DNA of 64,000 nt, taken from positions 1 through 64,000 of the forward strand of contig NZ_QMFA01000004.1 of NCBI RefSeq assembly GCF_003285005.1, written 5' to 3'. The translations under genes were made by a program, and so were the position numbers. The notes beneath the pieces were generated by a model. That model was given only the letters and a program-made list of their open reading frames with translations. It was not told the DNA's origin and searched no databases. This DNA is from Paenibacillus sp. YN15. GTDB lineage: Bacteria > Bacillota > Bacilli > Paenibacillales > NBRC-103111. Positions 19,001 through 25,840 of this stretch are shown here, one piece after another (within the stretch, counting starts at the first letter, position 1; every line of letters starts with the position of its first letter).

Positions 19001-19647
19001 TTGCTGACCGCCGACAAGTGAAGCGCCCGGTCAGGCACGTAAGGGGTCAAAGCCAGTTCATCGAACCATGCGGTTCCCGTACCCGTATCAAAATAGACGG
19101 TTACATTGGCTGCAGCCGCATTCGCCGGAGCCTGAACCACTTGCTCCAGCAGCTGCCAATCGCCGCTTCCGTTCAGCGTAAGCGAATCCTTTTGCGCAAG
19201 AACCTGTCCCGACTGGTCGCGGAAAAAAACCTGCAAAAACACTTTGTTGGATATGTTCTCGCGCTTGACCCAGCCCGACAGGCGGTAATATCCGCCCGGC
19301 GTAACCTGCGCGTATGGAGCGATACTGCTGACTGTCGCCTTCGCTGAAGTCTGCGCGGATATGCGCAGGCTTCGGCCTCCGGCGTAGCTTTCTCCGTAGG
19401 TGGCGGTTACAACAGAGCTTCCCGATGCCTTCCAGATGCTCCAGCCCGCCGCTTTGAAGTCGGTCCAGCCGCCGCTCAGATCACCTGCCAGCGTCTCGAA
19501 GCCGCCATTAACCAGCAGATTGGCTCCGGCCGCCTGGACCTTGCCCCCTCCACCGCCCGGAAAAGGCGGCAAAGCGGAGGCCAGCAGCATCAATACGCAC
19601 ATACTCGCCATAACTTGCTTCATCCATGTTCCCCAAATCTTTTTCAT
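13030..19647 (-). CDS. giant SLH-anchored heparinase II/III-like polysaccharide lyase
   Basis: A 2205-residue secreted multidomain enzyme. In order: signal peptide (1-40); three carbohydrate-binding modules of the CBM4/9-like galactose-binding fold starting LLVNGGFE or LLQNGGFE (about 42-206, 294-455, 546-705), each followed by a bacterial Ig-like Big2 domain; two cadherin-like Ig repeats (about 790-965); a heparinase II/III-like alpha-barrel (about 970-1320) and beta-sandwich (about 1325-1620); a discoidin F5/8 domain (about 1665-1803); a (DTP)10 linker (about 1809-1838); a further module; and three SLH repeats (about 2030-2205, with LTRAEA, VTREEW, TTRAEA). Likely active-site stretches are NANSVMNGG, EGPTYWDYG, NQATHGDLD (His about 1345) and GHNTLLIN. 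SLH domains hold proteins on the wall polymer. It should cleave a uronic-acid polysaccharide at the cell surface, making unsaturated products for the GH88 enzyme. The exact substrate is open. Confidence 0.85.
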   Translation of the reverse strand: MKKIWGTWMKQVMASMCVLMLLASALPPFPGGGGGKVQAAGANLLVNGGFETLAGDLSGGWTDFKAAGWSIWKASGSSVVTATYGESYAGGRSLRISAQTSAKATVSSIAPYAQVTPGGYYRLSGWVKRENISNKVFLQVFFRDQSGQVLAQKDSLTLNGSGDWQLLEQVVQAPANAAAANVTVYFDTGTGTAWFDELALTPYVPDRALHLSAVSNTLLVGEGTDLLLTANFETALLSQAQWSSSNPQVAAVTGQGHVIGVNAGETVISAVLWDQETERELRAEMVLEVQAEGPNLLVNGGFETLAGDLSGGWTDFKATGWNIWKASGSSVVTAVYGASHEGSRSLRIHAEQTAKTTVSNAQAVAVVPGEHYRLSGWVKRENISNKIFLRIYFHDESGKQLSYADSAVLNGSGDWLLAALTVQAPAEAVKANINAYFDTGMGTAWFDELSLKRYIPERRIAVSGSSHLVVGEAAALELSASYEGASLSEAQWASSNPQVASVNQEGRVTALSVGETVISAVLWDSELLRQYEAEFTVYVASGYPDLLQNGGFEVTDTPPPGSNWSQKRALNWSNPWLPNGTPVVTVDAQTAHSGSQSLKISAQAASRATTTQSVPVESEAYYRVGAWIKTANMQPSAFLRIYFDKADGTAINFVDTSAIGGTRDWTYVQGIVQAPPEAAKAGVAAYFSLGTGTAWFDDVTMHKIIPPASISLEPRLGFVGIGGTLGLNPVFVPAYATERGLVWSSSDDTVAAVADGVVTGVSAGSAAIEARTADGRLTTRAIVAVGPQPKMLDIGDFTAAAMEEQAAMGTLPATDGQGVPLVYYILDAPANGVLHLEATGAWIYYPDAGFSGTDRFTVVAASADGGLGVSAATVNIGRANHPPVIETQVISVPDNTTHTGSFQGSDPDGDTVAYSIATPPDHGSLQLNGAEWSYTPAAGYIGYDRFTVRLTDAHGAVAESEQNLMVVMSRDSIAAQLANLQGTRQPRIMAGAGGFERISSLLTASDPYITAWFAKAKAKADQTLELPPSIYEKPDGMRLLEVSRRVLDRVEVLAMTYRLTGDARYAERAWTELAAVSAFPDWNPAHFFDTAEMTAAAAIGYDWLYDYWTPERRTALRQTIVEKGLQPALPYYRNNLEWAQSTTNANSVMNGGLGMGALAIAGDDPALSGLVSEILAHGVRLLPLMVEEYGPDGAWNEGPTYWDYGTSYLVYFLSSLENVLGSDLGFTGMPGMRETAGFPMHMTGPNASFNFADAYPAYIQSPALLWFAAKYNDPVYAWYHKSMADRATNGVLDMIWYRPELYSSAQPSQQLDAYYGQVETAAFRSSWNDSNAAFVAFKAGDNQATHGDLDIGSFVFDALGYRWISDLGMDNYNLPGYWDNGSDGGRWALYRKRAEGHNTLLINPDRGPDQDPLAKAAVQSVYSGEAEAWAVMDMTPAYKKDAVSVRRGFRLDNGRRELLVQDEIKNKTRSEVRWQIHTQARVELSPDGKTATLRMIDRSLQLKLQSPSAAVFYTAPSEPLPSSPNPPGQASNNAYSVIGIHLPAALEETIAVRMIPLMPGQEPAAELLPVAPIAQWTIPTQPMSALAGIWVDGELLGGFQSSKRLYEISLPQGASIPGITAAGEDAEAVVQVTPPVSLPGAAVIRVETPGKLANEYRVNFTISQAIGLPLDKTELPVVEVTANNHDQNYVPENTLDGNLAGESRWTGIAGDWIRFDLGGLKRVDGIAVAFLSGNARKTIYDVEVSEDGENWQTLVRTASTGETLDYEYTELGGALARYVRIFGYGNTISQYTSITEVKLFGSDILPPGPDTPDTPDTPDTPDTPDTPDTPDTPDTPDTPTADPTPDSASESGQQQATLKLDLAWAEKALQADGGMIVDLDGGGQGGKPLTGVALTKEAAALLQASGKPLVLRTAAAEWTIPLDGVEASQGVEAAVLAAPAPAVGLPAHTRGYRLYSLQLQDGAGNPLQTAATLRIGAAISAPLDKELLVVYGQTAGGGWSYVGGRMEGERLQWSSSGYSAFLVAESTAAYADVTGHWAKRTIEIMAARQLAQGMEDGRFAPDNALTRAEAAALLARLLKLENGGAEFADVPAGKWYAKEIGAAAQAGLIQGAGGRFRPEDAVTREEWAVMIMRAYDAAGGEASSGGRGQFRDGAEVSPWAAGAVRQAQSLGLIEGQEQDLFAPKNNTTRAEAMTVLLRLMNALPE
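14132..14221 (-). repeat. ten tandem 9-bp units encoding the (DTP)10 linker
   Basis: Ten head-to-tail 9-base units (GGCGTATCC type on the plus strand) differ only at synonymous third positions and encode Asp-Thr-Pro ten times. They form an extended proline linker between the discoidin domain and the C-terminal part. Such runs change length by slippage. Confidence 0.95.
18013..19524 (-). repeat. duplicated 252-residue CBM-plus-Big2 module
   Basis: Two consecutive carbohydrate-binding-plus-Ig modules repeat with a period of exactly 756 bases. A stretch of more than 60 bases around 18698 and 19454 differs at only about two positions, so the duplication is recent or kept uniform by gene conversion. 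The third module is more diverged. Confidence 0.8.
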
Positions 19648-19679
19648 GGCAATTCTCCTATCTTATTTGATTTATTACA

Positions 19680-19699
19680 CCGGGCCTTGGTAGGCCCGG
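19680..19699 (-). other. intercistronic hairpin between the GH88 and lyase genes
   Basis: A perfect 7-base stem (CCGGGCC with GGCCCGG) sits in the 70-base gap between the two genes with no T run after it. It may protect the mRNA end or lower expression of the very long downstream gene. No separate promoter is seen in this gap. Confidence 0.45.
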
Positions 19700-19717
19700 G
19701 CCAACACCGATCACCAA

Positions 19718-20917
19718 TCACCAGTAAGATTTCCAATCCCGGAGAATGCGCACCAGAGCCTCGGCATAGAAATAATCGCCCCAAATGCAGCTTTCATCCA
19801 CACCCATCCCGTAGAAATACGAATATACCGCATGTGCCAGTATACCGTTGGACTGAGGCGCTCCGGCAGTGGTGTAGTTTTCCGACAGCGAGCGTACGAT
19901 CCCGTAAGCCGCCTTACGGTACAGCTCCTGGAGGGCCGGCTCCTCCTTGAGATGCCCGGCCAGCTCCAGCAAGCCGCAGGAGGCGATGGCCGCAGCCGAG
20001 CTGTCCCGCAATTCACTGCCGTCCGTAAAGCACAGATCCCAGCAGCAAACATCGTCCTCAGGCAGCCGGTTCAGAAAATAATGGCTTACTTTGCGGGCCG
20101 TATCGATAAAGCTGTCATCCCCCGTATACCGGTAGGCCAGGGGAAAGCCGTACATCAGCCAGCTTTGCCCCCGGGACCAGCATCCGTCTATCGACCAGCC
20201 TTGGCCTGCTTCCACTTTTCGCAGCAACCCCCTGTCATCCAGCTTGCACAGATGATAAGCCGCGGCCGATTCCCTTACGCTGTGCTTCATCACTTGCTTC
20301 ATATGGGTATACCCGGCATGATAGCAGCGCTGATTGGGCGCGATCTGGTTGGCCCAGAACAGAAGGGGGACATTCATGCTGCAATCGACAATAAAATTGC
20401 CTCTAAGCTCGGGATCATCGAGACTGCCATGGGTTTGAATCACCCCCGCCTTTTCCAGGAACCGGTCGGCCAACAACTCCGCCGCCTGCAAGGACAACTG
20501 CTTGGCAGCCTCATTTCCCGTCAATTTGTAAGCAGCCGTACAGGACAGCGTATACACGAACCCGATATCGTGATTGTCCGTTTCAATCCTGTGCTTCATC
20601 CGGCGGTCATAATACGCTTCAATCTGTTTCTCCGCGAAGCTTCTGTACTTGTCATCTCCGGTCATTTCGTAGCAAAGCCAGACAAGCCCCGTCCAGAAGC
20701 TGTTGGTCCAGCTGTAGTATTCCGTTCCTTCATAGCGTCCGTTCACACTGTTGGGACCCGGATAGATGAATGGGCTGGCGAAGTCCTTCATCCCTTCATC
20801 CACTTTGCGGAGCACATGGCCAAACGCTGTTTCATAAACGGATTTATCGCCCAGATCAATAGACTGAAACCGTTCAGGCCTCAGGATGGCTTCTTCATGA
20901 ATCTTCTTGCCGTTCAT
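19718..20917 (-). CDS. GH88 unsaturated glucuronyl hydrolase
   Basis: A 399-residue cytoplasmic enzyme of the GH88 family, which removes the 4,5-unsaturated uronic acid left at the non-reducing end of oligosaccharides by polysaccharide lyases. The motif DNHDIGF carries Asp117, and NFIVDCSMN carries Asp178. Their spacing of 61 residues equals that of the catalytic Asp88 and Asp149 of the Bacillus UGL enzyme. RDSSAAAIASCGLLEL and GDYFYAEALVRI are further family stretches. No signal peptide is present, as expected for action after import. GH105 rhamnogalacturonyl hydrolases share the fold, so pectin-type substrates cannot be fully excluded. It is the first gene of the unit, with the giant lyase second. 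Confidence 0.87.
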   Translation of the reverse strand: MNGKKIHEEAILRPERFQSIDLGDKSVYETAFGHVLRKVDEGMKDFASPFIYPGPNSVNGRYEGTEYYSWTNSFWTGLVWLCYEMTGDDKYRSFAEKQIEAYYDRRMKHRIETDNHDIGFVYTLSCTAAYKLTGNEAAKQLSLQAAELLADRFLEKAGVIQTHGSLDDPELRGNFIVDCSMNVPLLFWANQIAPNQRCYHAGYTHMKQVMKHSVRESAAAYHLCKLDDRGLLRKVEAGQGWSIDGCWSRGQSWLMYGFPLAYRYTGDDSFIDTARKVSHYFLNRLPEDDVCCWDLCFTDGSELRDSSAAAIASCGLLELAGHLKEEPALQELYRKAAYGIVRSLSENYTTAGAPQSNGILAHAVYSYFYGMGVDESCIWGDYFYAEALVRILRDWKSYW

Positions 20918-20981
20918 TCCTTATTTCACTCCCCCGTTAAGTTATGTGCGCAGATTGACCATACATAAAGAGGGGGACGCT

Positions 20982-21011
20982 TGTATATTCACACTTTATA
21001 TAGCGCTTACA
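20982..21011 (-). promoter_or_regulatory. promoter of the GH88-lyase unit, copy 2 of the shared promoter
   Basis: On the minus strand TGTAAG and TATACA lie 18 bases apart. TGTAAGCGCTATAT at the -35 matches 12 of 14 positions of the cre consensus (TGWAANCGNTNWCA), which suggests direct repression by CcpA, encoded at 48 kb in this window. Confidence 0.6.
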
Positions 21012-21067
21012 TTTCATTTGATTTTTCGGTACAATACCGGTAAAAGTATAAAGCCGCGGGCCGCCCC

Positions 21068-21104
21068 GCGATCAATTGCAAAGGGGAAATGAAATGGATA
21101 TTGC
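21068..21104. promoter_or_regulatory. putative AraC operator in the divergent GH88/araC region
   Basis: GATCAATTGCA at 21070, a weaker second half-site 18 bases on, and ATATTGC at 21098 repeat the layout seen at 12992-13028 with identical internal distances. The end of the site touches the -35 box of the rightward araC promoter, so the regulator could activate GH88 while limiting its own synthesis. Confidence 0.55.
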
Positions 21105-21130
21105 CTTGCCCCGCCCGTTTTCTCTATAAT
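21101..21130 (+). promoter_or_regulatory. promoter of the YesN-like araC gene
   Basis: TTGCCT and a consensus TATAAT are 18 bases apart, with the start codon about 50 bases further on. Confidence 0.6.
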
Positions 21131-21182
21131 AAGCGGGTTAGGATACATCAGGTTCATACTTCGTAAGGCGGGGTGAAAACAG

Positions 21183-23450
21183 ATGAGACTCCTTCCGAGC
21201 TCGCACAAATTTTTTTACAAACATCTGGCTTCCTACATGATCCTTCTGCTGCTCCCGCTGTTGGTATTGGGCGGATTGATTTATTTGCATTTCATACGCA
21301 GCTTCCAAGATGAGATTCTTGCAGCCAACCTGAACAAGCTGGACCGGGCGAGAAGCATCGTTGACGCTCAATTGCAGCAATTGCAAAACATTGGCTCCCA
21401 AATTACCCTCCGCCAGATCGACAACCACTACCGCTTTTTGGACCGGCCGCTGGACGCCCTTGATATCATCAAAGATCTGAACAACTATGCGGTAACCAAC
21501 AGCTTCTTCTCCGAAATCTTCCTGTACTACCGCGGCGATCAGTATTTGTATTCCTCCACCAGCTCCATCTCGCTTGAAATGATGAACCAAAGCATATTTA
21601 AATACCCGTCATGGAGTCATAAGGATTTTGTGGATGCGCTGAATTCGCTGCAGGTCCCGCAGGTTCGCCCTGCCGAATGGGTGGTTTCCGGATCTTCAAG
21701 AGCTGAAAAGACACGGGTAGTCACATTTATGTATCCGCTTACGAACTTTGGAGTAAACCCCAACCGGACCCTGCTTCTGCAGGTTCCCGAACAATCCATT
21801 ACAGAGCTGCTCTTGGATGTTCATGATCAATATACGGGCAATTCTTACGTTCTGGACGAGCATAACCAAATCGTGGCCTCCCTTGTTGCCGATGAAAATC
21901 TGAATCCCGAAGAGTGGCTTCCGCTTATACAGGACAGCCGTTTTTTTACCAACTCCATCAATCTAAACCGCCAACCCTATCTGCTTTCCTGCGTAAAATC
22001 GGATCAGACCAACTGGAAATATGTCACCCTGATTCCGCAGGCTCAGGTGCTGCAAAAAGTGGCGACGGTCAAACTGGTTCTCTTATTTGCCGTCAGCCTG
22101 ATTTTTTTGCTGGGGGCGGTTGTGATTGGCATCTCCCTTAACATCAATTACAGGCCGATCCATGAGTTGAAAAAATTCACCGACAGCCTGTGGAACGGAA
22201 AGGGCGACCATGCCAATGAGCTGGAGGCGGTGCGGGGAACCCTCCATTATTTCAGCCACCAGAATCGAGAGCTGAACGAAAGGCTGATGGACCATTCCGC
22301 CATGGCGCAGGAATACTTTCTGTACAAGCTGTTCAAGGGGGCGTTCCGTTCCTCCGAGCAGATCCGTGAGCAAGGGGAGCTTGCCGGGGTTTGCCTGGAC
22401 CAGCCGGCTTTTTTGGTGGCGGGTTATTATTTTCACAGCAAGGAGTCGGCGGTGTTTGAGGAGGCTGATTGGCAGACGGCTTTGGAGCAGGACTTGCCGG
22501 AGGGCATTCAGCTTCATGCGAGGAATGAGCTGGAGCAGAAGAAATTGCTGCTGCTTGCCTCTTTCGAGCCGCAACAAAGCGCCCGGCTTTATGAAATGCT
22601 GGAGCATGTCAAGGCAAGGCTGGGCTCATGGAGCCATGGACTTGTTACCATGGGGGTAAGCCGAAGCAGCGGGTCTGCCGCGGATATTCCCCAATGTTAT
22701 TTGGAGGTTTTGACGGCCATTGATTACCGCTTGATTACCGGCATCGGGCAGTCCATCTATTTTAGCGACATCAACATGGATCTTCCCGTGGACCTGATCT
22801 CCAGCCAGCAGAAGGAGAAGCTCAGTCTGTCCATCCGCCAAGGCCATTGGGATCAAGTCGACCACCTGCTCGATGAAATCGTGGGCAATCTGAAGACCGG
22901 CAAGGCGTCGCTGTTTGCAGCGCGTTTGATCTGTTTGGACATTATCCGCACGGTAGACCAAGCCTTGGAGGAAGTGAAGCGAACCGGCGGAGACTTCAAG
23001 GCCGCCCTTCCCGATGTGTTCAGCCTGAAGGAGTTTGAGACCATCGACGAGATGGCGGAAACGATAAAAGCCGTCAGCCATGAAATCAGCGCATTGCTGG
23101 ACAAGCAAAAGCAAATGAAGAAGCAAACGCTGGTGGACCAGATGAATGCCTATATCCGGGAGCACTTTACGCATCCGAATTTCAGTGTCAGCATGATGGC
23201 CGAGCATTTTGAGATGTCGCAGGCTTATTTGAGCCAATATTACAAGGATCAGACCGGGCTGACGATTTCGGACTACGACACCTCTCTGAAGATTGAACGG
23301 GCCAAGCGGCTTCTTGCCAGTACGCGGCTGCCGTTAAGGGATATTGCCCTGGAGGTCGGCTATTACAACGTGACCAGCTTCATCAGGCGCTTCAAGCAAG
23401 TGGTGGGGATTACCCCCGGGGAATACCGCAAAGAGGCAACGGATGAATAG
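21183..23450 (+). CDS. membrane-bound AraC-family regulator of the polysaccharide locus
   Basis: A 755-residue regulator with a membrane helix near residues 15-35, an extracellular sensor region, a second helix near 290-315 (KLVLLFAVSLIFLLGAVVIG), and the AraC double helix-turn-helix in the last 100 residues, ending SFIRRFKQVVGITPGEYR. Between them is a poorly conserved cytoplasmic region with QQKEKLSLSIRQGHWDQV, a stretch shared by YesN-type regulators. It is transcribed divergently from the GH88 gene, and the intergenic region carries an operator that is repeated in front of the ABC transporter operon. It is therefore the probable activator of the whole locus, sensing an external oligosaccharide or a loaded binding protein. 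The ATG has GGCGGGGTG upstream. Confidence 0.87.
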   Translation: MRLLPSSHKFFYKHLASYMILLLLPLLVLGGLIYLHFIRSFQDEILAANLNKLDRARSIVDAQLQQLQNIGSQITLRQIDNHYRFLDRPLDALDIIKDLNNYAVTNSFFSEIFLYYRGDQYLYSSTSSISLEMMNQSIFKYPSWSHKDFVDALNSLQVPQVRPAEWVVSGSSRAEKTRVVTFMYPLTNFGVNPNRTLLLQVPEQSITELLLDVHDQYTGNSYVLDEHNQIVASLVADENLNPEEWLPLIQDSRFFTNSINLNRQPYLLSCVKSDQTNWKYVTLIPQAQVLQKVATVKLVLLFAVSLIFLLGAVVIGISLNINYRPIHELKKFTDSLWNGKGDHANELEAVRGTLHYFSHQNRELNERLMDHSAMAQEYFLYKLFKGAFRSSEQIREQGELAGVCLDQPAFLVAGYYFHSKESAVFEEADWQTALEQDLPEGIQLHARNELEQKKLLLLASFEPQQSARLYEMLEHVKARLGSWSHGLVTMGVSRSSGSAADIPQCYLEVLTAIDYRLITGIGQSIYFSDINMDLPVDLISSQQKEKLSLSIRQGHWDQVDHLLDEIVGNLKTGKASLFAARLICLDIIRTVDQALEEVKRTGGDFKAALPDVFSLKEFETIDEMAETIKAVSHEISALLDKQKQMKKQTLVDQMNAYIREHFTHPNFSVSMMAEHFEMSQAYLSQYYKDQTGLTISDYDTSLKIERAKRLLASTRLPLRDIALEVGYYNVTSFIRRFKQVVGITPGEYRKEATDE

Positions 23451-23546
23451 GCGGAACTCTCTGTGCCGGAAAATGGCCTGCGCTCACATCTACTCTTTGT
23501 GCCAGGAAATCGCGCTCACACCCACTCTCTGCGTCCGGAAGAGCGT

Positions 23547-23736
23547 AGCGGAACTCAGCGACTCTTAAAGCGGCTTTTGCCGCTTATTTCCGCCTGAACG
23601 GAACTAGGAAGCCCTTATTTCCCGCCGCAGCCCGATTTCCTCCCTATTTTCGCCGCATCGGGGATTTAACGGTTTCTCAGTTCCGCTAATCCTCCAAACT
23701 CCCGCTTTCAGCGCCATAAGGGTCGCTGAGTTCCGC
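23547..23736. repeat. intergenic palindromic element E2 (TAACGG family)
   Basis: The 23451-23908 region between two convergent genes contains no gene. Inverted arms end in CTCTTA (23562) and CCCTTA (23612), and direct arms start TAACGG (23667) and TAAGGG (23717). Both pairs are spaced 50 bases and share one symmetry centre near 23642. Arms run into CAGTTCCGC or GAGTTCCGC. Within it, AAGCGGC/GCCGCTT at 23568-23585 is a small hairpin that may end the araC transcript. Confidence 0.65.
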
Positions 23737-23791
23737 AACAACAAGGGCTCAGGCTTGCGCGCTTGCAAAGCAGGGCTTGCAAAGCATGCTG

Positions 23792-23842
23792 AAAAAAACC
23801 AGAAGCGAAGCGGGAACAAGCCGCTTGGCTCCTGGTTTTTTT
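23792..23842. terminator. bidirectional terminator downstream of ylbG
   Basis: A long interrupted stem (AAAAACCAG, AGC, AAGCGG against CCGCTT, GCT, CTGGTTTTT) with A residues on one side and T residues on the other lies between convergent genes. It can terminate both strands. Confidence 0.75.
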
Positions 23843-23908
23843 GGTTGGGGGGTTTGGCCGGCCTCATACCGGAGGCTGCTGTTGGCCAGGCTGTGGCTTA
23901 AGCTGCGG

Positions 23909-24193
23909 CTAAGCCTCGCTGATCTCCTGGGGATTCAAGCTTTTGTCCGGCTCTTCCTGGTTGTTCCGGCTGTATTCCGTTTTGATCTCGTTGCGGAAGG
24001 AGCGCTCCACCTTCTTCACGTAAGGAAGACGCTGCAAGCCCTTCAGGGTTTCCTCCAGCTTGTCGGAATAAATATACAGGACTACATAAGACATCTTTTT
24101 GGAGATATAATGGATACTGCCGAAGCGTTCCAGGTTTTTGGCCGGTTTAATGTCATTCACCCAAATAATCAGGCCGGTTCTTTCTGTAATCAT
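23909..24193 (-). CDS. ylbG: YlbG family protein
   Basis: A 94-residue cytoplasmic protein of the YlbG (DUF2129) family, about the usual length, with the family stretches GLIIWVNDIKPAKNL, FGSIHYISKKMSYVVLY and LPYVKKVE. The acidic and asparagine-rich tail (NNQEEPDKSLNPQEISEA) is variable in the family. Its biochemical role is not established. In Bacillus ylbG lies beside ylbF, but here an asparaginase gene in the opposite orientation separates them. The ATG is preceded by GAGGGAGAG. Confidence 0.87.
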   Translation of the reverse strand: MITERTGLIIWVNDIKPAKNLERFGSIHYISKKMSYVVLYIYSDKLEETLKGLQRLPYVKKVERSFRNEIKTEYSRNNQEEPDKSLNPQEISEA

Positions 24194-24273
24194 TGCTCTC
24201 TCCCTCTTTTCTGGTCGCCAAAGCGCTTTCTTGCGAGTATGCTATTCTATCATGAATTCGGAGATGTTTAATC

Positions 24274-25299
24274 ATGCACAACTCAGAAATCCTGCTCCAT
24301 GTAACCCGGGGGTCGCTTGTGGAAAGCCTGCACAGGGGCTATCTTGCCGTTGCCGACTCCACAGGCAAAATTGTCGCGTCCGCCGGGAATCCCGAGGTCT
24401 TCATATTTGCCCGTTCCTCCATGAAGCCCATTCAGGCCCTGCCCGTACTGGAATCGGGAGCAGCCGACGCATACGGCTTCATGGATGCGGAAATTGCCAT
24501 TCTCGCCGCCTCCCACAACGGGGAGGAGTTCCATACATCAACCGTGGCCTCCATGCTGGGCAAGCTGGGCTTGGACTCCCGCTGCCTGCTCTGCGGCCCC
24601 CATGCCCCTTACCATGTCCCAAGCGCCGCCTGTCTGGCCAAAGCCGGCAAAGAGCCCTCAGAGCTGCACAACAACTGCTCCGGGAAACATGCGGGGATGC
24701 TGGCATTGGCTTTGCAGCTCGGCGCCGACACCGGCACCTATATGGACCCGGCCCATCCCGTCCAACAGCGGATGCTGGAGACGGTGAGCCAGCTGTCCGG
24801 TTATCCCGCGGCGAAGATCGTTCTCGGCACCGACGGCTGCGGCGTGCCCGTATTCGGCCTGCCGCTGAACCGGCTGGCCGCGGCCTATGCCCGGCTGGGA
24901 GAACTGAGCCGGGAAGAGCATCCCGGCCCCTTGGCCCAAGCCGCCCGGCGGATCATCGCGGCCATCACCGCCCATCCCGGCCATCTGGCGGGAACCGGGC
25001 GCTATGATACCCGGCTGATCGAAGTGACCGGCGGCAGGCTCATCGGCAAGATGGGGGCCGAAGGCGTCTTCACCGTGGCAGCCCCGCAGTTGGGGCTGGG
25101 CCTGGCCCTCAAGATCGAAGACGGGGCCCAGCGGGCCATCTACCCCGCGGTAACCGAAGCCCTTGTCCAGCTGAGCTGGCTGACAGACGGGGAGAGCAAG
25201 GCGCTCTCCGCCTTCCACAAGCCCATCGTCCGCAACTGGAAGGGCACAGAGGTGGGGGAAATACTCCCTGTCTTCAAGCTGCAAGCGGCAAACGGCTAA
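24274..25299 (+). CDS. asparaginase (asparaginase II family, PF06089 type)
   Basis: A 341-residue cytoplasmic protein of the asparaginase II family found in Rhizobium and many Firmicutes, which is distinct from AnsA/AnsB. Family stretches are ARSSMKPIQALPV near residue 46, LAASHNGEEFH near 74, NNCSGKHAGML near 133 and GTDGCGVPVFGLP near 185. These proteins hydrolyse L-asparagine to aspartate and ammonia; activity has been shown for the rhizobial members, and I infer it here. It has a modest ribosome site (GGAG). It divides ylbG from ylbF and is transcribed opposite to both, so it is likely a later insertion into an ancestral ylbF-ylbG arrangement. Confidence 0.85.
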   Translation: MHNSEILLHVTRGSLVESLHRGYLAVADSTGKIVASAGNPEVFIFARSSMKPIQALPVLESGAADAYGFMDAEIAILAASHNGEEFHTSTVASMLGKLGLDSRCLLCGPHAPYHVPSAACLAKAGKEPSELHNNCSGKHAGMLALALQLGADTGTYMDPAHPVQQRMLETVSQLSGYPAAKIVLGTDGCGVPVFGLPLNRLAAAYARLGELSREEHPGPLAQAARRIIAAITAHPGHLAGTGRYDTRLIEVTGGRLIGKMGAEGVFTVAAPQLGLGLALKIEDGAQRAIYPAVTEALVQLSWLTDGESKALSAFHKPIVRNWKGTEVGEILPVFKLQAANG

Positions 25300-25372
25300 A
25301 CGCCGCACCGGCAATGCCGGCAGCGCGGCTCGTTATTCCCGCGCCGCCGGCCGCTTTAGGGTTGCACACACC

Positions 25373-25819
25373 CTACCCGCAGTTTCCGCTGCAGCTCCCG
25401 CCGGAGCTGCAGCCGCCCTGCTTGGGCAGCGGGTCGTTGGACGGCACCTTCACCGTCTCCGATACGGCTCCGGCAATCAGCGCAGACACGTCATACAGCA
25501 GGTTATCCAGCGTCTTCTCCGCTTCCTTGAAGGCCTGCACACTGGGCAGCGCGTCAAGCTGGTCCTGGACCTCCTTCACCGCATCCATGGCTTTATGATA
25601 TTCCGGATGGAAATGCCCGAAGCGCTGGCATTCCTCGAACAGCTCCTTCTTTTTCCCCAGCTTGCCGATTAATTCCCGGGCAGCCGGGTCCCCGGACAAC
25701 CTTTCCTTTTCGGCCAGATAACGCGCCGCCTCCTGCGAGGCGAGAATCAGATCTCCCAATTCATAAGCGCGAAGCAGCAGGGCCGACATATCCAATGCTT
25801 GCTTCTCCATTACGCTCAT
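25373..25819 (-). CDS. ylbF: YlbF/RicF family regulator with cysteine-rich tail
   Basis: A 148-residue helical protein of the YlbF/YmcA family. In Bacillus, YlbF (RicF) joins RicA and RicT in a complex carrying iron-sulfur clusters that promotes RNase Y-dependent mRNA maturation and affects competence, sporulation and biofilm formation. The helical core matches, and the C-terminus GGCSSGGSCSGNCG places cysteines at 137, 143 and 147, equivalent in kind to the three cluster-ligand cysteines of RicF. The ATG at 25819 has a GTGAGG upstream; an ATG at 25840 directly after the preceding stop codon is possible. It is the last gene of the XPB unit. Confidence 0.83.
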   Translation of the reverse strand: MSVMEKQALDMSALLLRAYELGDLILASQEAARYLAEKERLSGDPAARELIGKLGKKKELFEECQRFGHFHPEYHKAMDAVKEVQDQLDALPSVQAFKEAEKTLDNLLYDVSALIAGAVSETVKVPSNDPLPKQGGCSSGGSCSGNCG

Positions 25820-25840
25820 GGCAGCCTCACGCCCTTTCAT

